From NCBI GenBank assembly GCA_016278265.1, contig JADQCE010000002.1:496001-560000 (forward strand): a stretch of 64,000 nt of DNA, read 5' to 3'. Under the pieces are notes generated by a model. It was not told where the DNA came from and made no database searches. It saw nothing but the letters and a program-made list of their open reading frames with translations. This document shows positions 20,193-30,175 of the stretch, piece by piece; the stretch's first letter is position 1; each line of letters begins with the position of its first letter. A program made the position numbers and the translations under genes. This stretch comes from Halothiobacillus sp. (GTDB taxonomy: Bacteria > Pseudomonadota > Gammaproteobacteria > Halothiobacillales > Halothiobacillaceae).

Positions 20193-22121
20193 ATGTTGAT
20201 GGATATCCGCGAGAAGATTCGCGGCTGGCTGGCTTATGTAATCGTTGGTTTGATTAGCATCCCGTTCGCGCTGTGGGGTGTGGGCGAGTACCTGGGTGGC
20301 GGCAAGGACACGCTGGTCGCCGAGGTCGAGGGCCAAGAGATCACCGCCCGTCAGTTGGACCAGGCGTTCAGCGAGCGCCGTCAGCAGTTGATCGCTCGCA
20401 GCGATCGGCAGATCACCGCCGAGATGATCGAGCAGATGGGGCTCAAACGTCAGGTGCTCGACCAGATGATTAACGAGCGCCTCCTAGTCCAGTTCATCCG
20501 TGAACAGGGCTACGTGGTCCCCGACGAGCTGGTGGCCGCCACGATTCGCGGCATCTCTGCCTTCCAGCGCGACGGACAGTTCGATCGCGAGGCCTACGAA
20601 CGTCGCCTCGCCCAGCAGGGTATGTCGGTCGAACAGTTCGAGAACGACGTGCGGCGCGACCTGCTATTCAACACCCTCGACAATGCCCTGATGGGTAGTG
20701 CCTTCGTCACGGAACCCGAGGTGCGCCAGCTAGTCGCGCTGCGTGACCAGTCGCGTGAAATCGGGCTGGTGCGTATCGATCGCGAGGCGGTCGCTGCCAA
20801 CATCGATAATCCCGACGAGTCCACCCTCAAGGCTTACTACAACGAGCGCGTCGACACCTTCCAGCGTCCCGAGCAGGTCAAGTTGGCCTACGTTGAGATC
20901 ACGCCGGAGAGGCTTGCGGCCTCGCAGGAGATCAGTGAGGCGGCCCTGCAGTCCGCCTACGAGGACTATCGCGAGCGCAAGGCCAGCGAGGCCGTTCGCC
21001 GTGCCCGTCACATCCTGATTCAGCTGCCCGGCGATGCCGATGCCGCTACGGTCGACAAGGCACATGAGCGCCTGGAAGCAGCTCGCGAGGCGATCGAGTC
21101 GGGCGAGGCCACCTTCGAGGAAAAGGCCGCCGAGCTGTCGGATGACAGCAGCACCCGCGATAGCGGCGGCGATCTCGGTCGTGTCGGCGAGGGCGATATC
21201 GCCGAGTCCTTCGATCGCGCCGTTGCCGAACTGGGCGAGGGCGAAATCAGCGAGCCGGTGCGCACCCGCTTCGGTTGGCACCTGATCCAGGTCTACGAGG
21301 TCAGTCAGGCCGTGGTGCCGCCGCTGGAAGCGGCGCGGGGCGAGTTGATCGAACAACTCAAGCAGGACGCCGCCGAACGCGCCTACTATGACGCCGCCGA
21401 GCAACTGGCCAGCGTGAGCTACGAGCAGCCTGACAGCCTGGTGCCGGCCGCCGAGGCCGTTGGCCTGGAGATCGAGACCAGTGACTGGATCAGCCGAGAG
21501 GCCGGAGACGGCATCGGCGAGCTTCGCGCCGTGCGCGAGGCCGCGTTCGGGGAGGCCGTGCTCGATGAGCGTTTCAACAGCCAGCTGATTGACCTCGACA
21601 ACAGCCACGCCGTGGTCCTGCGTGTCGAGGAACATCGCGACGCCCAGCCGTTGCCGTTCGAGCAGGTGCGCGACCAGGTGGTCGCGCAATGGCGTGCCGA
21701 ACAGATAGAGGTGGCGGTCGCCGAGCTGGCTGAGGCGATCGAATCCGATCTCGCCGCGGGCAAGAATCCGGCCGAGCGTGTGGCCGAGATCGACGCGGCC
21801 AGCTGGACCCCGGCGCAATGGTATGGCCGGGCCGATGCCAGCGACGCGATGCCTTCCGATGCCCTGTCGGCCGCCTTTGGTCTGACGAGGCCGGGTGACG
21901 GCGCGTTGGCTACCACGACGGCCCGCCTGGCCGATGGTGACACCGCCGTGGTCGTTCTTAGCGACGTGCGCGCCGGTGAGCCGGCCGAACTGGATGCCGA
22001 GACCCGCAACCTCCTGGCCGCTCAGTTGGAGAACAATCAGGCCAATCGCCTGATCGATGCCTTCATGCGCTCGTTGCGCGCCGAGGCAGACGTCGAGATT
22101 CGCGACAACGCCTTCGATTGA
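20193..22121 (+). CDS. ppiD: Periplasmic folding chaperone PpiD (SurA-like)
   Basis: 642 residues, close to E. coli PpiD. One N-terminal membrane anchor (about residues 12-32), a SurA-like N-terminal chaperone region (AEVEGQEITARQLDQAF), then a parvulin domain (about 270-365: ARHILIQL, DLGRVGEGDIAESFDRAV, RFGWHLIQVYEV) and a long C-terminal chaperone region. It helps newly translocated envelope proteins at the Sec translocon. The bases 19943-20192 upstream hold no gene that I can support. Confidence 0.93.
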   Translation: MLMDIREKIRGWLAYVIVGLISIPFALWGVGEYLGGGKDTLVAEVEGQEITARQLDQAFSERRQQLIARSDRQITAEMIEQMGLKRQVLDQMINERLLVQFIREQGYVVPDELVAATIRGISAFQRDGQFDREAYERRLAQQGMSVEQFENDVRRDLLFNTLDNALMGSAFVTEPEVRQLVALRDQSREIGLVRIDREAVAANIDNPDESTLKAYYNERVDTFQRPEQVKLAYVEITPERLAASQEISEAALQSAYEDYRERKASEAVRRARHILIQLPGDADAATVDKAHERLEAAREAIESGEATFEEKAAELSDDSSTRDSGGDLGRVGEGDIAESFDRAVAELGEGEISEPVRTRFGWHLIQVYEVSQAVVPPLEAARGELIEQLKQDAAERAYYDAAEQLASVSYEQPDSLVPAAEAVGLEIETSDWISREAGDGIGELRAVREAAFGEAVLDERFNSQLIDLDNSHAVVLRVEEHRDAQPLPFEQVRDQVVAQWRAEQIEVAVAELAEAIESDLAAGKNPAERVAEIDAASWTPAQWYGRADASDAMPSDALSAAFGLTRPGDGALATTTARLADGDTAVVVLSDVRAGEPAELDAETRNLLAAQLENNQANRLIDAFMRSLRAEADVEIRDNAFD

Positions 22122-22173
22122 CGGCAACCGTCCACGCCCGCCGTCAGGGTGATGGGCGAGCAGGAGTGATTGC

Positions 22174-23481
22174 ATGGCCTTGCACTGGCAGATCCTGACC
22201 GCGCTGGCGGCGGCCTTCCTGGTCGGCGCCGTGTTCGGCACCGAGGCGGCCGGCATCCCATTGCTGGCGGTCTACGATTTCGTCGGCGGCCTGTTCCTCG
22301 ACGCGCTCAAGATGCTGATCGTGCCGTTGATCACCGCCTCGATCATCACCGGCGTGGCAAGCATCGGTAGCGCCGGCGGGGTGGGCATGATGGCCGGTCG
22401 CACGGTCATCTACTACCTGTTCTCGACCACCCTGGCCGTCACCACGGCCCTGATGGTGATGAACCTGTTCCAGCCCGGGATGTCCGGCGGCCAGCCGTTA
22501 TCGGAAACGGTTGCCCTGCCGCCGATCGGTGACGAGGTCAGCGGCCGGCTGGAGGGCAAGGAGCTGTCCGAGTTTTTCAACATCCTGCGCGACATGGTGC
22601 CGTCCAATATCGTCGAGGCCGGTGCCGAGGCGCAGATGCTGGGCCTGATCTTCTTCTCGGTGCTGTTCGGTATCGCGCTGACCCGCGCGACTTCGCCGGG
22701 GATGCAGACGGTCAAGGATTTCTGGGCCGGCGTGCAGGACGTGATGATCCAGATCACCCACTGGGTGATGAAGACGGCGCCGATCGGCGTGTTCGCGCTG
22801 GTGGCCGGCGTGATCGCCGAAAGCGGTCTGTCGGTGATCCTGCCGCTGATCGACTTCTTCCTGGCCGTAGTCATGGGGCTGGCGATTCATGCCCTGGTCG
22901 TGTTGCCGCTGCTGCTGTGGCTGGTCGCAAGGCGTTCGCCGATCCGGTTCATCCGGGCGATCTGGCCAGCCCTGCTGGTCGCCTTCTCGACCTCCTCGTC
23001 GGCCGGCACCCTGCCGATCACCCTGCAGGCGCTCACGCAACGGGCCGGTGTGTCACGCGAGACCTCCTCGTTCGTGCTGCCGTTGGGCGCAACCATCAAC
23101 ATGGACGGCACCGCGCTCTACGAATGCGCCGCGGTGCTGTTCATCGCCCAGGCCTACGGCGTGGACCTCTCCCTGTCGATGCAAATCCTGATCGTCGTGC
23201 TCGCTCTGGTGACCTCCGTCGGCGTGGCCGCCGTGCCGTCGGCAAGCCTGGTCGCGATCGCCCTGATTCTTGGTGTCCTCGGCCTGCCGCTGGAGGCCAT
23301 GGGGCTGTTGCTGGTGGTCGACCGCTTGTTGGACATGCTGCGCACCTCGGTGAACGTCTACAGCGACGCCACCGGCGCGGTAATCGTCGCTCGTCTGCGC
23401 GGCGAGGATCGCGTTCTGATGGATACGCGCCCGGAGGGAGACGAGGCGGGTGAGCCTGCCTTGAGTGGCGAGCGTGGCTGA
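22174..23481 (+). CDS. Sodium/proton:dicarboxylate or amino-acid symporter (DAACS/SDF family)
   Basis: 435 residues, about eight membrane segments plus two re-entrant hairpins. Family signatures: DALKMLIVPLITASIITGV, the serine-rich hairpin STSSSAGTLP, and NMDGTALYE in TM7, followed by ASLVAIALILGVLGLP (HP2). It imports glutamate/aspartate or C4-dicarboxylates with Na+ or H+. The exact substrate (GltP, GltT, DctA) cannot be read from this sequence with confidence. It follows ppiD by 52 bp and could be read through from it. Confidence 0.9.
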   Translation: MALHWQILTALAAAFLVGAVFGTEAAGIPLLAVYDFVGGLFLDALKMLIVPLITASIITGVASIGSAGGVGMMAGRTVIYYLFSTTLAVTTALMVMNLFQPGMSGGQPLSETVALPPIGDEVSGRLEGKELSEFFNILRDMVPSNIVEAGAEAQMLGLIFFSVLFGIALTRATSPGMQTVKDFWAGVQDVMIQITHWVMKTAPIGVFALVAGVIAESGLSVILPLIDFFLAVVMGLAIHALVVLPLLLWLVARRSPIRFIRAIWPALLVAFSTSSSAGTLPITLQALTQRAGVSRETSSFVLPLGATINMDGTALYECAAVLFIAQAYGVDLSLSMQILIVVLALVTSVGVAAVPSASLVAIALILGVLGLPLEAMGLLLVVDRLLDMLRTSVNVYSDATGAVIVARLRGEDRVLMDTRPEGDEAGEPALSGERG

Positions 23482-23538
23482 TGTCTCGCTGATTGACTCG
23501 ATGGCCTGCCGCGCGTCTCGGCGAGGGATAGCGCCAAC

Positions 23539-23571
23539 AGAAAGCCCGCCAGTGATGGCGGGCTTTCTGCA
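23539..23571 (+). terminator. Terminator after the symporter gene
   Basis: A 13-bp perfect stem, AGAAAGCCCGCCA (23539-23551) with TGGCGGGCTTTCT (23556-23568), loop GTGA. It lies between converging genes and could act on both strands. Confidence 0.85.
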
Positions 23572-23604
23572 TTCGAGATGGCTGGTTCCTCGGCCGAACC
23601 GCTA

Positions 23605-24291
23605 TCAGTACTCCAGAGTGTCCAGATCGATGGTCTCGAAGTTGCGATCATCGACCTCCACGCTGTCCTGAATGTTCCAGAGATTGTATTCCGGGATCGC
23701 CCACAGCAGGGCGAGGAAGGCCACGACCAGGATCACCTGCCACCACTTGATCCGCTGGATCGGCTCGAGCTGCTTGATGCGGCAGGCGCCACCCGGGCAG
23801 AGTTGCGCCTGCTTGCCAGTAAGCAGGTTGTAGGCCACGCAGCCCAGGCAAATGCCGAAGGCCGATTCGAAGGCCAGGAACAGCAGGCAGGCGGAACAGC
23901 CGACCAGGTTCATCAGGCCGGTGTTCGCCTCGATGAATACCACCCAGATCATGACGGCCGCGATCAGCAGGCCGATCCCCCAGGCCACCCGCTTTTGCGG
24001 AGCCCCGACGTACTCGACCTCCTGATTGCGCGTGATCAGGCGTCCCATGATCATGAACGGGGCGTACTGTGGATTGACCAGTACGCGGACGGCAAACTCC
24101 ACCGTGAAGGCGAGGATCAGCAGGCGTTCCCACATGAAATCGCCGGTGAGAAACCCCTGGGCGAAGGCAAAACCGGCAAACAGCGCCAGCAAACCGGCCG
24201 CCGCGCGGGCCTCGCGCTCGTTGATGACTCGAACCGGGTACTCGTCGACCTGCTCGCCAAAATGAAACACCTTGCGGATGCCGGTATCCAT
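23605..24291 (-). CDS. DUF4395 integral membrane protein
   Basis: 228 residues from the ATG at 24291, chosen because GGAGGAGACAGGGAG lies just upstream on the minus strand; the frame is open further but has no such site. It starts MDTGIRKVFHFGEQVDEYPV, and the family core GFLTGDFMWERLLILAFTVE and NPQYAPFMIMGRLITRNQE is plain. Five or so membrane segments. Six cysteines in GCSAC, CLGC and CPGGAC pairs could bind metal or form disulfides. Function unknown; it is a single-gene unit between two terminators. Confidence 0.82.
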   Translation of the reverse strand: MDTGIRKVFHFGEQVDEYPVRVINEREARAAAGLLALFAGFAFAQGFLTGDFMWERLLILAFTVEFAVRVLVNPQYAPFMIMGRLITRNQEVEYVGAPQKRVAWGIGLLIAAVMIWVVFIEANTGLMNLVGCSACLLFLAFESAFGICLGCVAYNLLTGKQAQLCPGGACRIKQLEPIQRIKWWQVILVVAFLALLWAIPEYNLWNIQDSVEVDDRNFETIDLDTLEY

Positions 24292-24433
24292 GCTCCCTGT
24301 CTCCTCCAGTATGTCCTGATTCACTGATATTCGTGTACGGGAATGGTGGTGGCGGGGAAAGACCTTTTCCAATCAAAGTTTTCTCGGCAAGACCTCGCGT
24401 TTTTATCGGTCTTGTTGGAACGCCGCGGCCTGA

Positions 24434-24459
24434 AACAAAAAAGGCGCCCTAAGGCGCCT
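24434..24459 (-). terminator. Terminator after fabI (minus strand)
   Basis: AGGCGCC (24442-24448) and GGCGCCT (24453-24459) form the stem; on the minus strand it is followed by TTTTTTGTTT. It lies 27 bp after the fabI stop. Confidence 0.85.
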
Positions 24460-24485
24460 GGATCGTCGACGGTCGAACCACCGTG

Positions 24486-25277
24486 TCAGTCTTCGCAGCG
24501 ACCCATGCCGGTGATGAAATAGCCGGAATCGACGTGCACGTTCTCGCCGGTGATCCCCGAGGCCAGGTCCGAGCAGAGGAAGGCGGCCGTGTTGCCGACT
24601 TGCTCGATCGTGACGTTGCGACGCAGCGGGGCGTTGGTGGAAACGTAGTCGAGGAAGCCCTTGAAGTCGCCAATACCCGAGGCGGCCAACGTCTTGATCG
24701 GGCCGGCCGAGATCGCGTTGACCCGGATGCCGCGCTCGCCCAGCTTGGAGGCAGCCAGGTAGCGGACCGTGGCCTCGAGCGAGGCCTTGGCCACGCCCAT
24801 CACGTTGTAGTTCTTCATGACGCGCTCGGCGCCGAGGTAGCTCAGCGTCAGCATCGCGCCCTCGTCACGAAGGTGCGGCTCACCGGCCTTGGCCAACGCG
24901 GCCAGCGAATAGGCGGAAACGTCGTGCGCCTGGGCAAAGGCCTCGCGAGACATGCCGTCGAGGAAGTCGCCGTCGAGCGCTTCGCGCGGGGCGAAGGCCA
25001 TGGCGTGAATGATGATGTCGACACCCTCCGGCCAGTGTTCGGCCAGCGCCGGGAAGAGTGCGTCGATCTGGGCGTCATCGGTGGCGTCCAGCGGCAGGTA
25101 GATCGAGGATCCCAGATCCTTGGTGGCCTTCTCGACCTTCGGCTTGAAGCGGTCGTTGAGGTAGGTGAAGGCCAGCTCGGCACCCTCGCGGTGCATCGCC
25201 GCGGCGATCCCGTAGGCGATCGAGCGGTTGTTGGCAATGCCGGTAATCAGGGCGCGCTTGCCGGATAGGAATCCCAT
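24486..25277 (-). CDS. fabI: Enoyl-[acyl-carrier-protein] reductase [NADH] FabI
   Basis: 263 residues from the ATG at 25277 ([20 protein letters not shown]), preceded by an AGGAGA ribosome binding site. It carries out the last reduction in each cycle of type II fatty-acid elongation. The SDR-type active site is visible: Tyr147 (SYLGAE), Tyr157 and Lys164 (YNVMGVAK), matching E. coli Tyr146/156 and Lys163. NAD-binding [11 protein letters not shown] is intact. The frame extends upstream to 25448 without a family match; that part is the intergenic region. Confidence 0.97.
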   Translation of the reverse strand: MGFLSGKRALITGIANNRSIAYGIAAAMHREGAELAFTYLNDRFKPKVEKATKDLGSSIYLPLDATDDAQIDALFPALAEHWPEGVDIIIHAMAFAPREALDGDFLDGMSREAFAQAHDVSAYSLAALAKAGEPHLRDEGAMLTLSYLGAERVMKNYNVMGVAKASLEATVRYLAASKLGERGIRVNAISAGPIKTLAASGIGDFKGFLDYVSTNAPLRRNVTIEQVGNTAAFLCSDLASGITGENVHVDSGYFITGMGRCED

Positions 25278-25386
25278 GGGTCTCTCCTGTTTTCCAAAGG
25301 TGGGGGCGGCGGCATCGATGCGGGCGGGTAAAACCGTCCGGTGATGCTTGGCCTGCGTTCGACTTTCACCGTATTGTATTCGCCTG

Positions 25387-27354
25387 ATGACTAACAAGCA
25401 CCCCACACCCGCCAGGTCGCGGTCGACCCATGGTATCGAGGCAGCCAATGCCCCCGGCGACGGGGTGAACCGGCTGTTGCCCGACCGGCGTGCCTTCCTG
25501 CGTCACATGGTCGGGCTGGGCGGCCTAGCCGCGATGTCGAGCATGCCGACGCTCACACGCGCGGCCGGCTTTGCCGAGGGATTGGGCTATTCGCCGGCTT
25601 ACCCGGTGGAGTTCCCGCATTTCGATTACGTCAACCCGGCCGCACCGCGCGAGGGGTCGCTGACGTTGTCGGTATTCGGCTCCTTTGATTCGCTCAACCC
25701 CTTCCTGCTCAAGGGGCTGGCCGCCACCGGGACCAATACCTTGCTGTTCGACACGCTGGTGGTGCGGGCTTGGGACGAGCCGTTTTCCGTCTACGGCCTG
25801 CTGGCCGATCGGCTCGAGCTGGCCGATGACGGCCTGTCGGCGACGTTTCGCATCAACCGCGAGGCGCGTTTCGTCGATGGACGGCCGGTCACCGCCCGTG
25901 ACGTGGTGTTCACTTTCGAGACACTGGTGGGAGAGGCCGCGCACCCACGCTATCGCTATTACTGGGCCGACGTGGCCGCGGCCACGGCCGTCGATCCCTC
26001 GCACGTGCGGTTCGATTTCCGTCGCGCGAATCCCGAGTTGCACATGATCGTCGGCGAGTTGCCGGTGTTTTCCCGCGATGCCCTGATCGACATCGACTTC
26101 GCCGAGCATTCGCGCACGCCGTTGCCGGGCAGCGGCCCCTACCAGATCGAGGCGTTGAACTTCGGTCGTGACATCCGCTATCGCCGTCGCGACGATTACT
26201 GGGCGCGGGATCTGGGCGTGAACCAGGGCATGCACAACTTCCGCACGCTGGAGTTCAAGTACTACAAGGACGAGACGGTGGCGCTCGAGGCGTTCAAGGC
26301 GGGCGAATTCGACGTCTTCCATGAGACTAACTCCAAGCGCTGGGCGCGCGCCTACCACGGCGAGCCATTTGAGGAAGGGCGCATCCGTCGTCGCGAGATC
26401 CCGCATCACAACAACGCCGGCATGCAGGGCTTTGCCATGAACACGCGCCGGTCATTGTTCCAGGATCGACGTGTGCGGCGCGCCCTGAATCTCGCCTTCG
26501 ATTTCCACTGGTCCAACGTTCACTTGTTCTACGGTCAGTACAGTCGTTGCGAGAGTTACTTTTCCAACAGTGAGCTGGCGGCGACTGGCGTTCCGGAAGG
26601 TCGCGAGCGGGAGCTGCTCGCACCCTTCCGCGACGCATTGCCAGCCGAGCTGTTCCGAGAGCCGCACGTCGTGCCGTTCGCACCGGATCCCGAGGCCCAG
26701 CGGGCAAACTTGATCGAGGCGCAAAGGCTGCTCAAAGAAGCCGGCTGGGAGGTGGTCGACGGGTGGCTGCGCAACCCGAATGATGAGCCGTTCCGTTTCG
26801 AGATCATGCTGGCGCAGCGCGGTTTCGAACGCATCGTCGCGCCGTTTGCCTACAACCTGCGTCGGCTGGGGATTGATGTCTCGTATCGCACCATCGATGT
26901 GGCCCTCTACCAGCGGCGCATGAACCGCTTCGAATTCGACATGACCGTCGTCTCCTACGGCCAGTCGCAGTCGCCGGGCAACGAGCTGCGCGAGATGTTC
27001 GGCAGCGAATCGGCGCAACGCGAGGGCTCGCGCAACTACAGTGGTATCGATGATCCCGTGGTCGATGCGATGATCGAGGCGGTGATCTACGCCGAGGATC
27101 GCGAGGCGCTGGTTACCGCCTGCCGGGCACTCGACCGGGTGCTGATGTGGCACGAATACCTGGTGCCGAACTGGTACATCGGCGCGCATCGACTGGCATG
27201 GTGGAACCGCTTTGACTACCACGACAAGCCGCTGCCTCGTTATTTCAGCGGGGCGGAATGGGTGATGCAGACCTGGTGGGAGACACACGCCGAACCCCAG
27301 CCGGGGCCGGTGGTCAACGACGTGAGCAGCCTGAATGGAGGGAGCCCGTCATGA
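25387..27354 (+). CDS. yejA: Peptide ABC transporter substrate-binding protein, YejA type (SBP family 5)
   Basis: About 655 residues from ATG 25387. A Tat-type signal ([19 protein letters not shown], residues 32-50) shows export in the folded state, unlike the Sec signal usual in E. coli YejA. The mature part has the family-5 features: [58 protein letters not shown] and [17 protein letters not shown], all typical of YejA. Cytoplasmic-membrane importer component for oligopeptides. No clear ribosome binding site is seen, so the start is uncertain; an upstream ATG at 25348 is less likely. Its stop overlaps the next gene. Confidence 0.9.
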   Translation: MTNKHPTPARSRSTHGIEAANAPGDGVNRLLPDRRAFLRHMVGLGGLAAMSSMPTLTRAAGFAEGLGYSPAYPVEFPHFDYVNPAAPREGSLTLSVFGSFDSLNPFLLKGLAATGTNTLLFDTLVVRAWDEPFSVYGLLADRLELADDGLSATFRINREARFVDGRPVTARDVVFTFETLVGEAAHPRYRYYWADVAAATAVDPSHVRFDFRRANPELHMIVGELPVFSRDALIDIDFAEHSRTPLPGSGPYQIEALNFGRDIRYRRRDDYWARDLGVNQGMHNFRTLEFKYYKDETVALEAFKAGEFDVFHETNSKRWARAYHGEPFEEGRIRRREIPHHNNAGMQGFAMNTRRSLFQDRRVRRALNLAFDFHWSNVHLFYGQYSRCESYFSNSELAATGVPEGRERELLAPFRDALPAELFREPHVVPFAPDPEAQRANLIEAQRLLKEAGWEVVDGWLRNPNDEPFRFEIMLAQRGFERIVAPFAYNLRRLGIDVSYRTIDVALYQRRMNRFEFDMTVVSYGQSQSPGNELREMFGSESAQREGSRNYSGIDDPVVDAMIEAVIYAEDREALVTACRALDRVLMWHEYLVPNWYIGAHRLAWWNRFDYHDKPLPRYFSGAEWVMQTWWETHAEPQPGPVVNDVSSLNGGSPS

Positions 27355-28031
27355 AAGCAGACGACCAACCGGTGTTACGCACCGGAACGCATAATCGGAT
27401 CGGCGCGGGGCGGATGGTCCCCATATTGGCCCTGTTGGCCCTGGCGGCCGCCGTGGCACTGGCCGGCTGTGCTGGTCCGCGCTATGCCACCGAGGTGCGC
27501 TACCTGCCGCCGACGAGCCAGGCGGGGCTGTCCTGCCTGCAGGGCTGCCAGACCGGCATGCAGGCCTGTCAGGCCGATTGCCAGTCACGCCGCCAGAGCT
27601 GCATCGCGGGCATCCAGCCGCGGGTGGACGCCGCCTTCGATCAGGCCCTGCGCCAGTACGAGGCCGAGCGTCGCGTCTACATGCGCGAGCGCCAGTACTA
27701 CCAGCTCGACCGGGCCATGCAGTTTGGCCTGTACCGCGACCCGTTCTACTACGGCTACCCGGCCTCGTTCTGGTACACGGATCGTTTCTACGACGATCCG
27801 CCGGTGCCGCCGCGGGCGCCGAGTCGCGACGAGGTTCGCGCCGCGGTGATCGATCGCGAATGCAACTTCGATTGCGGCTGCCAGACCGCCTTCGACCAGT
27901 GCTACATCGGCTGTGGCGGTCAGGTCGAGCGGCGCGTGGTCTGCGTGGAGAACTGTGACGGCGAGGCGCCAGTCTCGCGCATCCCGGTCAATCCGAATAG
28001 CGGCCCCAACGACAGGGGCGGGGCAGAGTAG
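27351..28031 (+). CDS. Cysteine-rich lipoprotein with twin CX3C motifs
   Basis: 226 residues from the ATG at 27351, which overlaps the yejA stop (ATGA) and has GGAGGGAG upstream. A lipobox ALAGC puts the lipidated Cys at residue 40, after an unusually long, partly charged N-terminal region. The mature part has two clusters: C-x3-C-x6-C-x3-C-x6-C just after the lipobox, and another seven cysteines near the C-terminus, again with repeated C-x3-C. Between them lies a Tyr/Arg/Phe-rich helix-prone stretch (YMRERQYYQLDRAMQFG). I do not recognise the family. It lies inside the yej operon, which suggests a link to peptide uptake. Confidence 0.78.
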   Translation: MKADDQPVLRTGTHNRIGAGRMVPILALLALAAAVALAGCAGPRYATEVRYLPPTSQAGLSCLQGCQTGMQACQADCQSRRQSCIAGIQPRVDAAFDQALRQYEAERRVYMRERQYYQLDRAMQFGLYRDPFYYGYPASFWYTDRFYDDPPVPPRAPSRDEVRAAVIDRECNFDCGCQTAFDQCYIGCGGQVERRVVCVENCDGEAPVSRIPVNPNSGPNDRGGAE

Positions 28032-29090
28032 ATGGGCGCGTATATCGCCAAGCGCCTGGCCCTGATGATCCCGACCTTGTTCGGGATCCTGCTGATCTCG
28101 TTCGCCGTGATCCAGTTCGTCCCCGGCGGGCCGGTCGAGCAATTGATGATGCAGCTCAAAGGCGGCACCCAGGGCGCGGCGGCCGAAGCCGGCGGTCAGT
28201 TTAGCGGCGGTCTGTATCGTGGCGAACAGGGGCTGGGCGAAGAGCAGATCGAGCAGTTCCGCGAGTTCTACGGCTTCGACCAACCGGCCTGGCAGCGCTT
28301 TGGCGACATGCTCGTCAACTATCTGACCTTCGATCTGGGCGAGTCGTACTTCTACCAGCGGTCCGTCGGTGAGCTGATCGTCGAGAAGCTGCCGGTCTCG
28401 ATCAGTCTTGGGATATGGACCTTCCTGCTCACCTATTTGGTCTCCATTCCGCTCGGGGTAGCCAAGGCGGTGCGCGATGGCAGCAAGTTCGACTCGATCA
28501 CCTCGACGGTCATCCTGGTTGGGTATGCCATCCCCGGCTTCGTCCTGGGCCTGGTGCTGCTGGTGCTGTTGGGCGGCGGCAGCTTCGTGCAGTGGTTCCC
28601 GCTGCGCGGGCTGACCTCGGACAACTTCGAGCAGTTGTCTCTCATGGGCAAGATCCTCGACTACCTCTGGCACCTGGTGCTGCCGATCACGGCGATGGTG
28701 GTGGGCAACTTCGCCGTGATGACCATGCTGACCAAGAACAGCTTCCTCGAGGAGATCCGCAAGCAGTATGTGCTGACCGCTCGGGCGAAGGGGCTGGCCG
28801 AGCGCACGGTGCTCTATCGTCACGTGTTCCGCAACGCGCTGATTCCGATCATCACCGGCTTTCCGGCGGCGTTCATCGGCGCATTCTTTACCGGCAGCCT
28901 GCTGATCGAGACCATCTTCTCGCTCGACGGGCTGGGGCTCTTGTCCTACAACGCCGTGCTGCAGCGCGACTACCCAGTGGTGCTGGGCACGCTGTACATC
29001 TTTAGCCTGATCGGTCTGTTCGGCAAGCTGCTGTCGGATCTCATCTACGTCTGGGTCGACCCACGCATTCATTTCGAGGCGGTGCGCTGA
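28032..29090 (+). CDS. yejB: Peptide ABC transporter permease YejB
   Basis: 352 residues, begins immediately after the lipoprotein stop. Six membrane segments in the binding-protein-dependent permease fold: AKRLALMIPTLFGILLISF, then after a YejB-type periplasmic insertion the EAA-loop region QYVLTARAKGLAERTVLYRH, followed by FRNALIPIITGFPAAFIGAFF. It forms the membrane channel with YejE. Overlaps yejE by one base. Confidence 0.93.
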   Translation: MGAYIAKRLALMIPTLFGILLISFAVIQFVPGGPVEQLMMQLKGGTQGAAAEAGGQFSGGLYRGEQGLGEEQIEQFREFYGFDQPAWQRFGDMLVNYLTFDLGESYFYQRSVGELIVEKLPVSISLGIWTFLLTYLVSIPLGVAKAVRDGSKFDSITSTVILVGYAIPGFVLGLVLLVLLGGGSFVQWFPLRGLTSDNFEQLSLMGKILDYLWHLVLPITAMVVGNFAVMTMLTKNSFLEEIRKQYVLTARAKGLAERTVLYRHVFRNALIPIITGFPAAFIGAFFTGSLLIETIFSLDGLGLLSYNAVLQRDYPVVLGTLYIFSLIGLFGKLLSDLIYVWVDPRIHFEAVR

Positions 29091-30163
29091 TGTCGATCGT
29101 CGATGCCGGAGCCGAATCCGCGGTTGCCAAGGGAAGTGGCGCCGAGACGCAGATCTCGACGGCGTCGCGTGCCTGGAAGCGCTTTCGTCGCCACAGGCGC
29201 GGCTGGATTAGCCTTTGGCTGTTTCTCGCCCTGTTTGTCCTCAGCCTTGGCGCCGAGCTGATCGCCAACGACCGGCCGCTGCTCGTCAAACACCAGGGCG
29301 AGTTGCTGTTTCCGTTGTGGAACGATTATCCCGAGACGCGTTTCGGCGGGGATTTTGCCTCGGCCGCCGACTACACCGATCCGCATGTCGTCGAGCTGAT
29401 CGAGCGCGATGGCTGGGTGATTCGCGCCCCGATCCCGTTTTCCTTCGACACGATCGACTACTACAACGAGGAGCCCAACCCGGCCGCACCCAACAGCCGG
29501 CACCTGCTGGGCACCGATGACCGCGGCCGCGACGTCGCCGCCCGGCTGATCTATGGCTTTCGCATTTCGGTGCTGTTCGCGCTGGCGTTGACGGTGATCG
29601 GCACGGCCGTCGGCGTGCTTGCCGGGGCGGTGCAGGGGTATCTCGGCGGCAAGACGGATCTCGTCTTCCAGCGATTCATCGAGGTCTGGGCGGCGCTGCC
29701 GGAGCTGTATCTGCTGATCATCTTCGCCTCGATCTTCGAGCCGTCGATCGGGCTGTTGCTGGCGTTGCTGGCGCTATTCGGTTGGATGGGGCTGTCGGAC
29801 TACGTCCGTGCCGAGTTCCTCAAGGGCCGCAACCTCGACTACGTGCGCGCCGCGCGGGCGCTTGGGGTCTCCGGCTCGCGGCTGATGTTCCGCCACCTGC
29901 TGCCCAACGCCATGACCCCGGTGATCACCTTTCTGCCTTTCCGCATCTCCGGGGCGGTGCTGGCGCTGACCAGCCTCGACTTCCTCGGACTGGGCGTGCC
30001 GCCGTCTACCCCCTCGCTGGGCGAGCTGCTCTCGCAGGGCAAGAACAACATCGATGCCTGGTGGCTGTCGGTCTCGACCTTCTTCGTGCTGGTCGGCACG
30101 CTGGTGCTGTTGATCTTCGTCGGCGAGGCCACGCGCGACGCGCTGGACACCCGCCGGGGCTGA
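29090..30163 (+). CDS. yejE: Peptide ABC transporter permease YejE
   Basis: 357 residues. The N-terminal RFRRHRRGWISLWLFLALF and the YejE-type PLLVKHQGELLFPLW with YPETRFGGDF are distinctive. The EAA loop is EFLKGRNLDYVRAARALGVS and ends with LDFLGLGVPPSTPSLGELL. It pairs with YejB. The usual next gene, yejF (ATPase), is missing: a REP doublet and unrelated genes follow. Confidence 0.93.
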   Translation: MSIVDAGAESAVAKGSGAETQISTASRAWKRFRRHRRGWISLWLFLALFVLSLGAELIANDRPLLVKHQGELLFPLWNDYPETRFGGDFASAADYTDPHVVELIERDGWVIRAPIPFSFDTIDYYNEEPNPAAPNSRHLLGTDDRGRDVAARLIYGFRISVLFALALTVIGTAVGVLAGAVQGYLGGKTDLVFQRFIEVWAALPELYLLIIFASIFEPSIGLLLALLALFGWMGLSDYVRAEFLKGRNLDYVRAARALGVSGSRLMFRHLLPNAMTPVITFLPFRISGAVLALTSLDFLGLGVPPSTPSLGELLSQGKNNIDAWWLSVSTFFVLVGTLVLLIFVGEATRDALDTRRG

Positions 30164-30175
30164 TCGGACCCCGCC

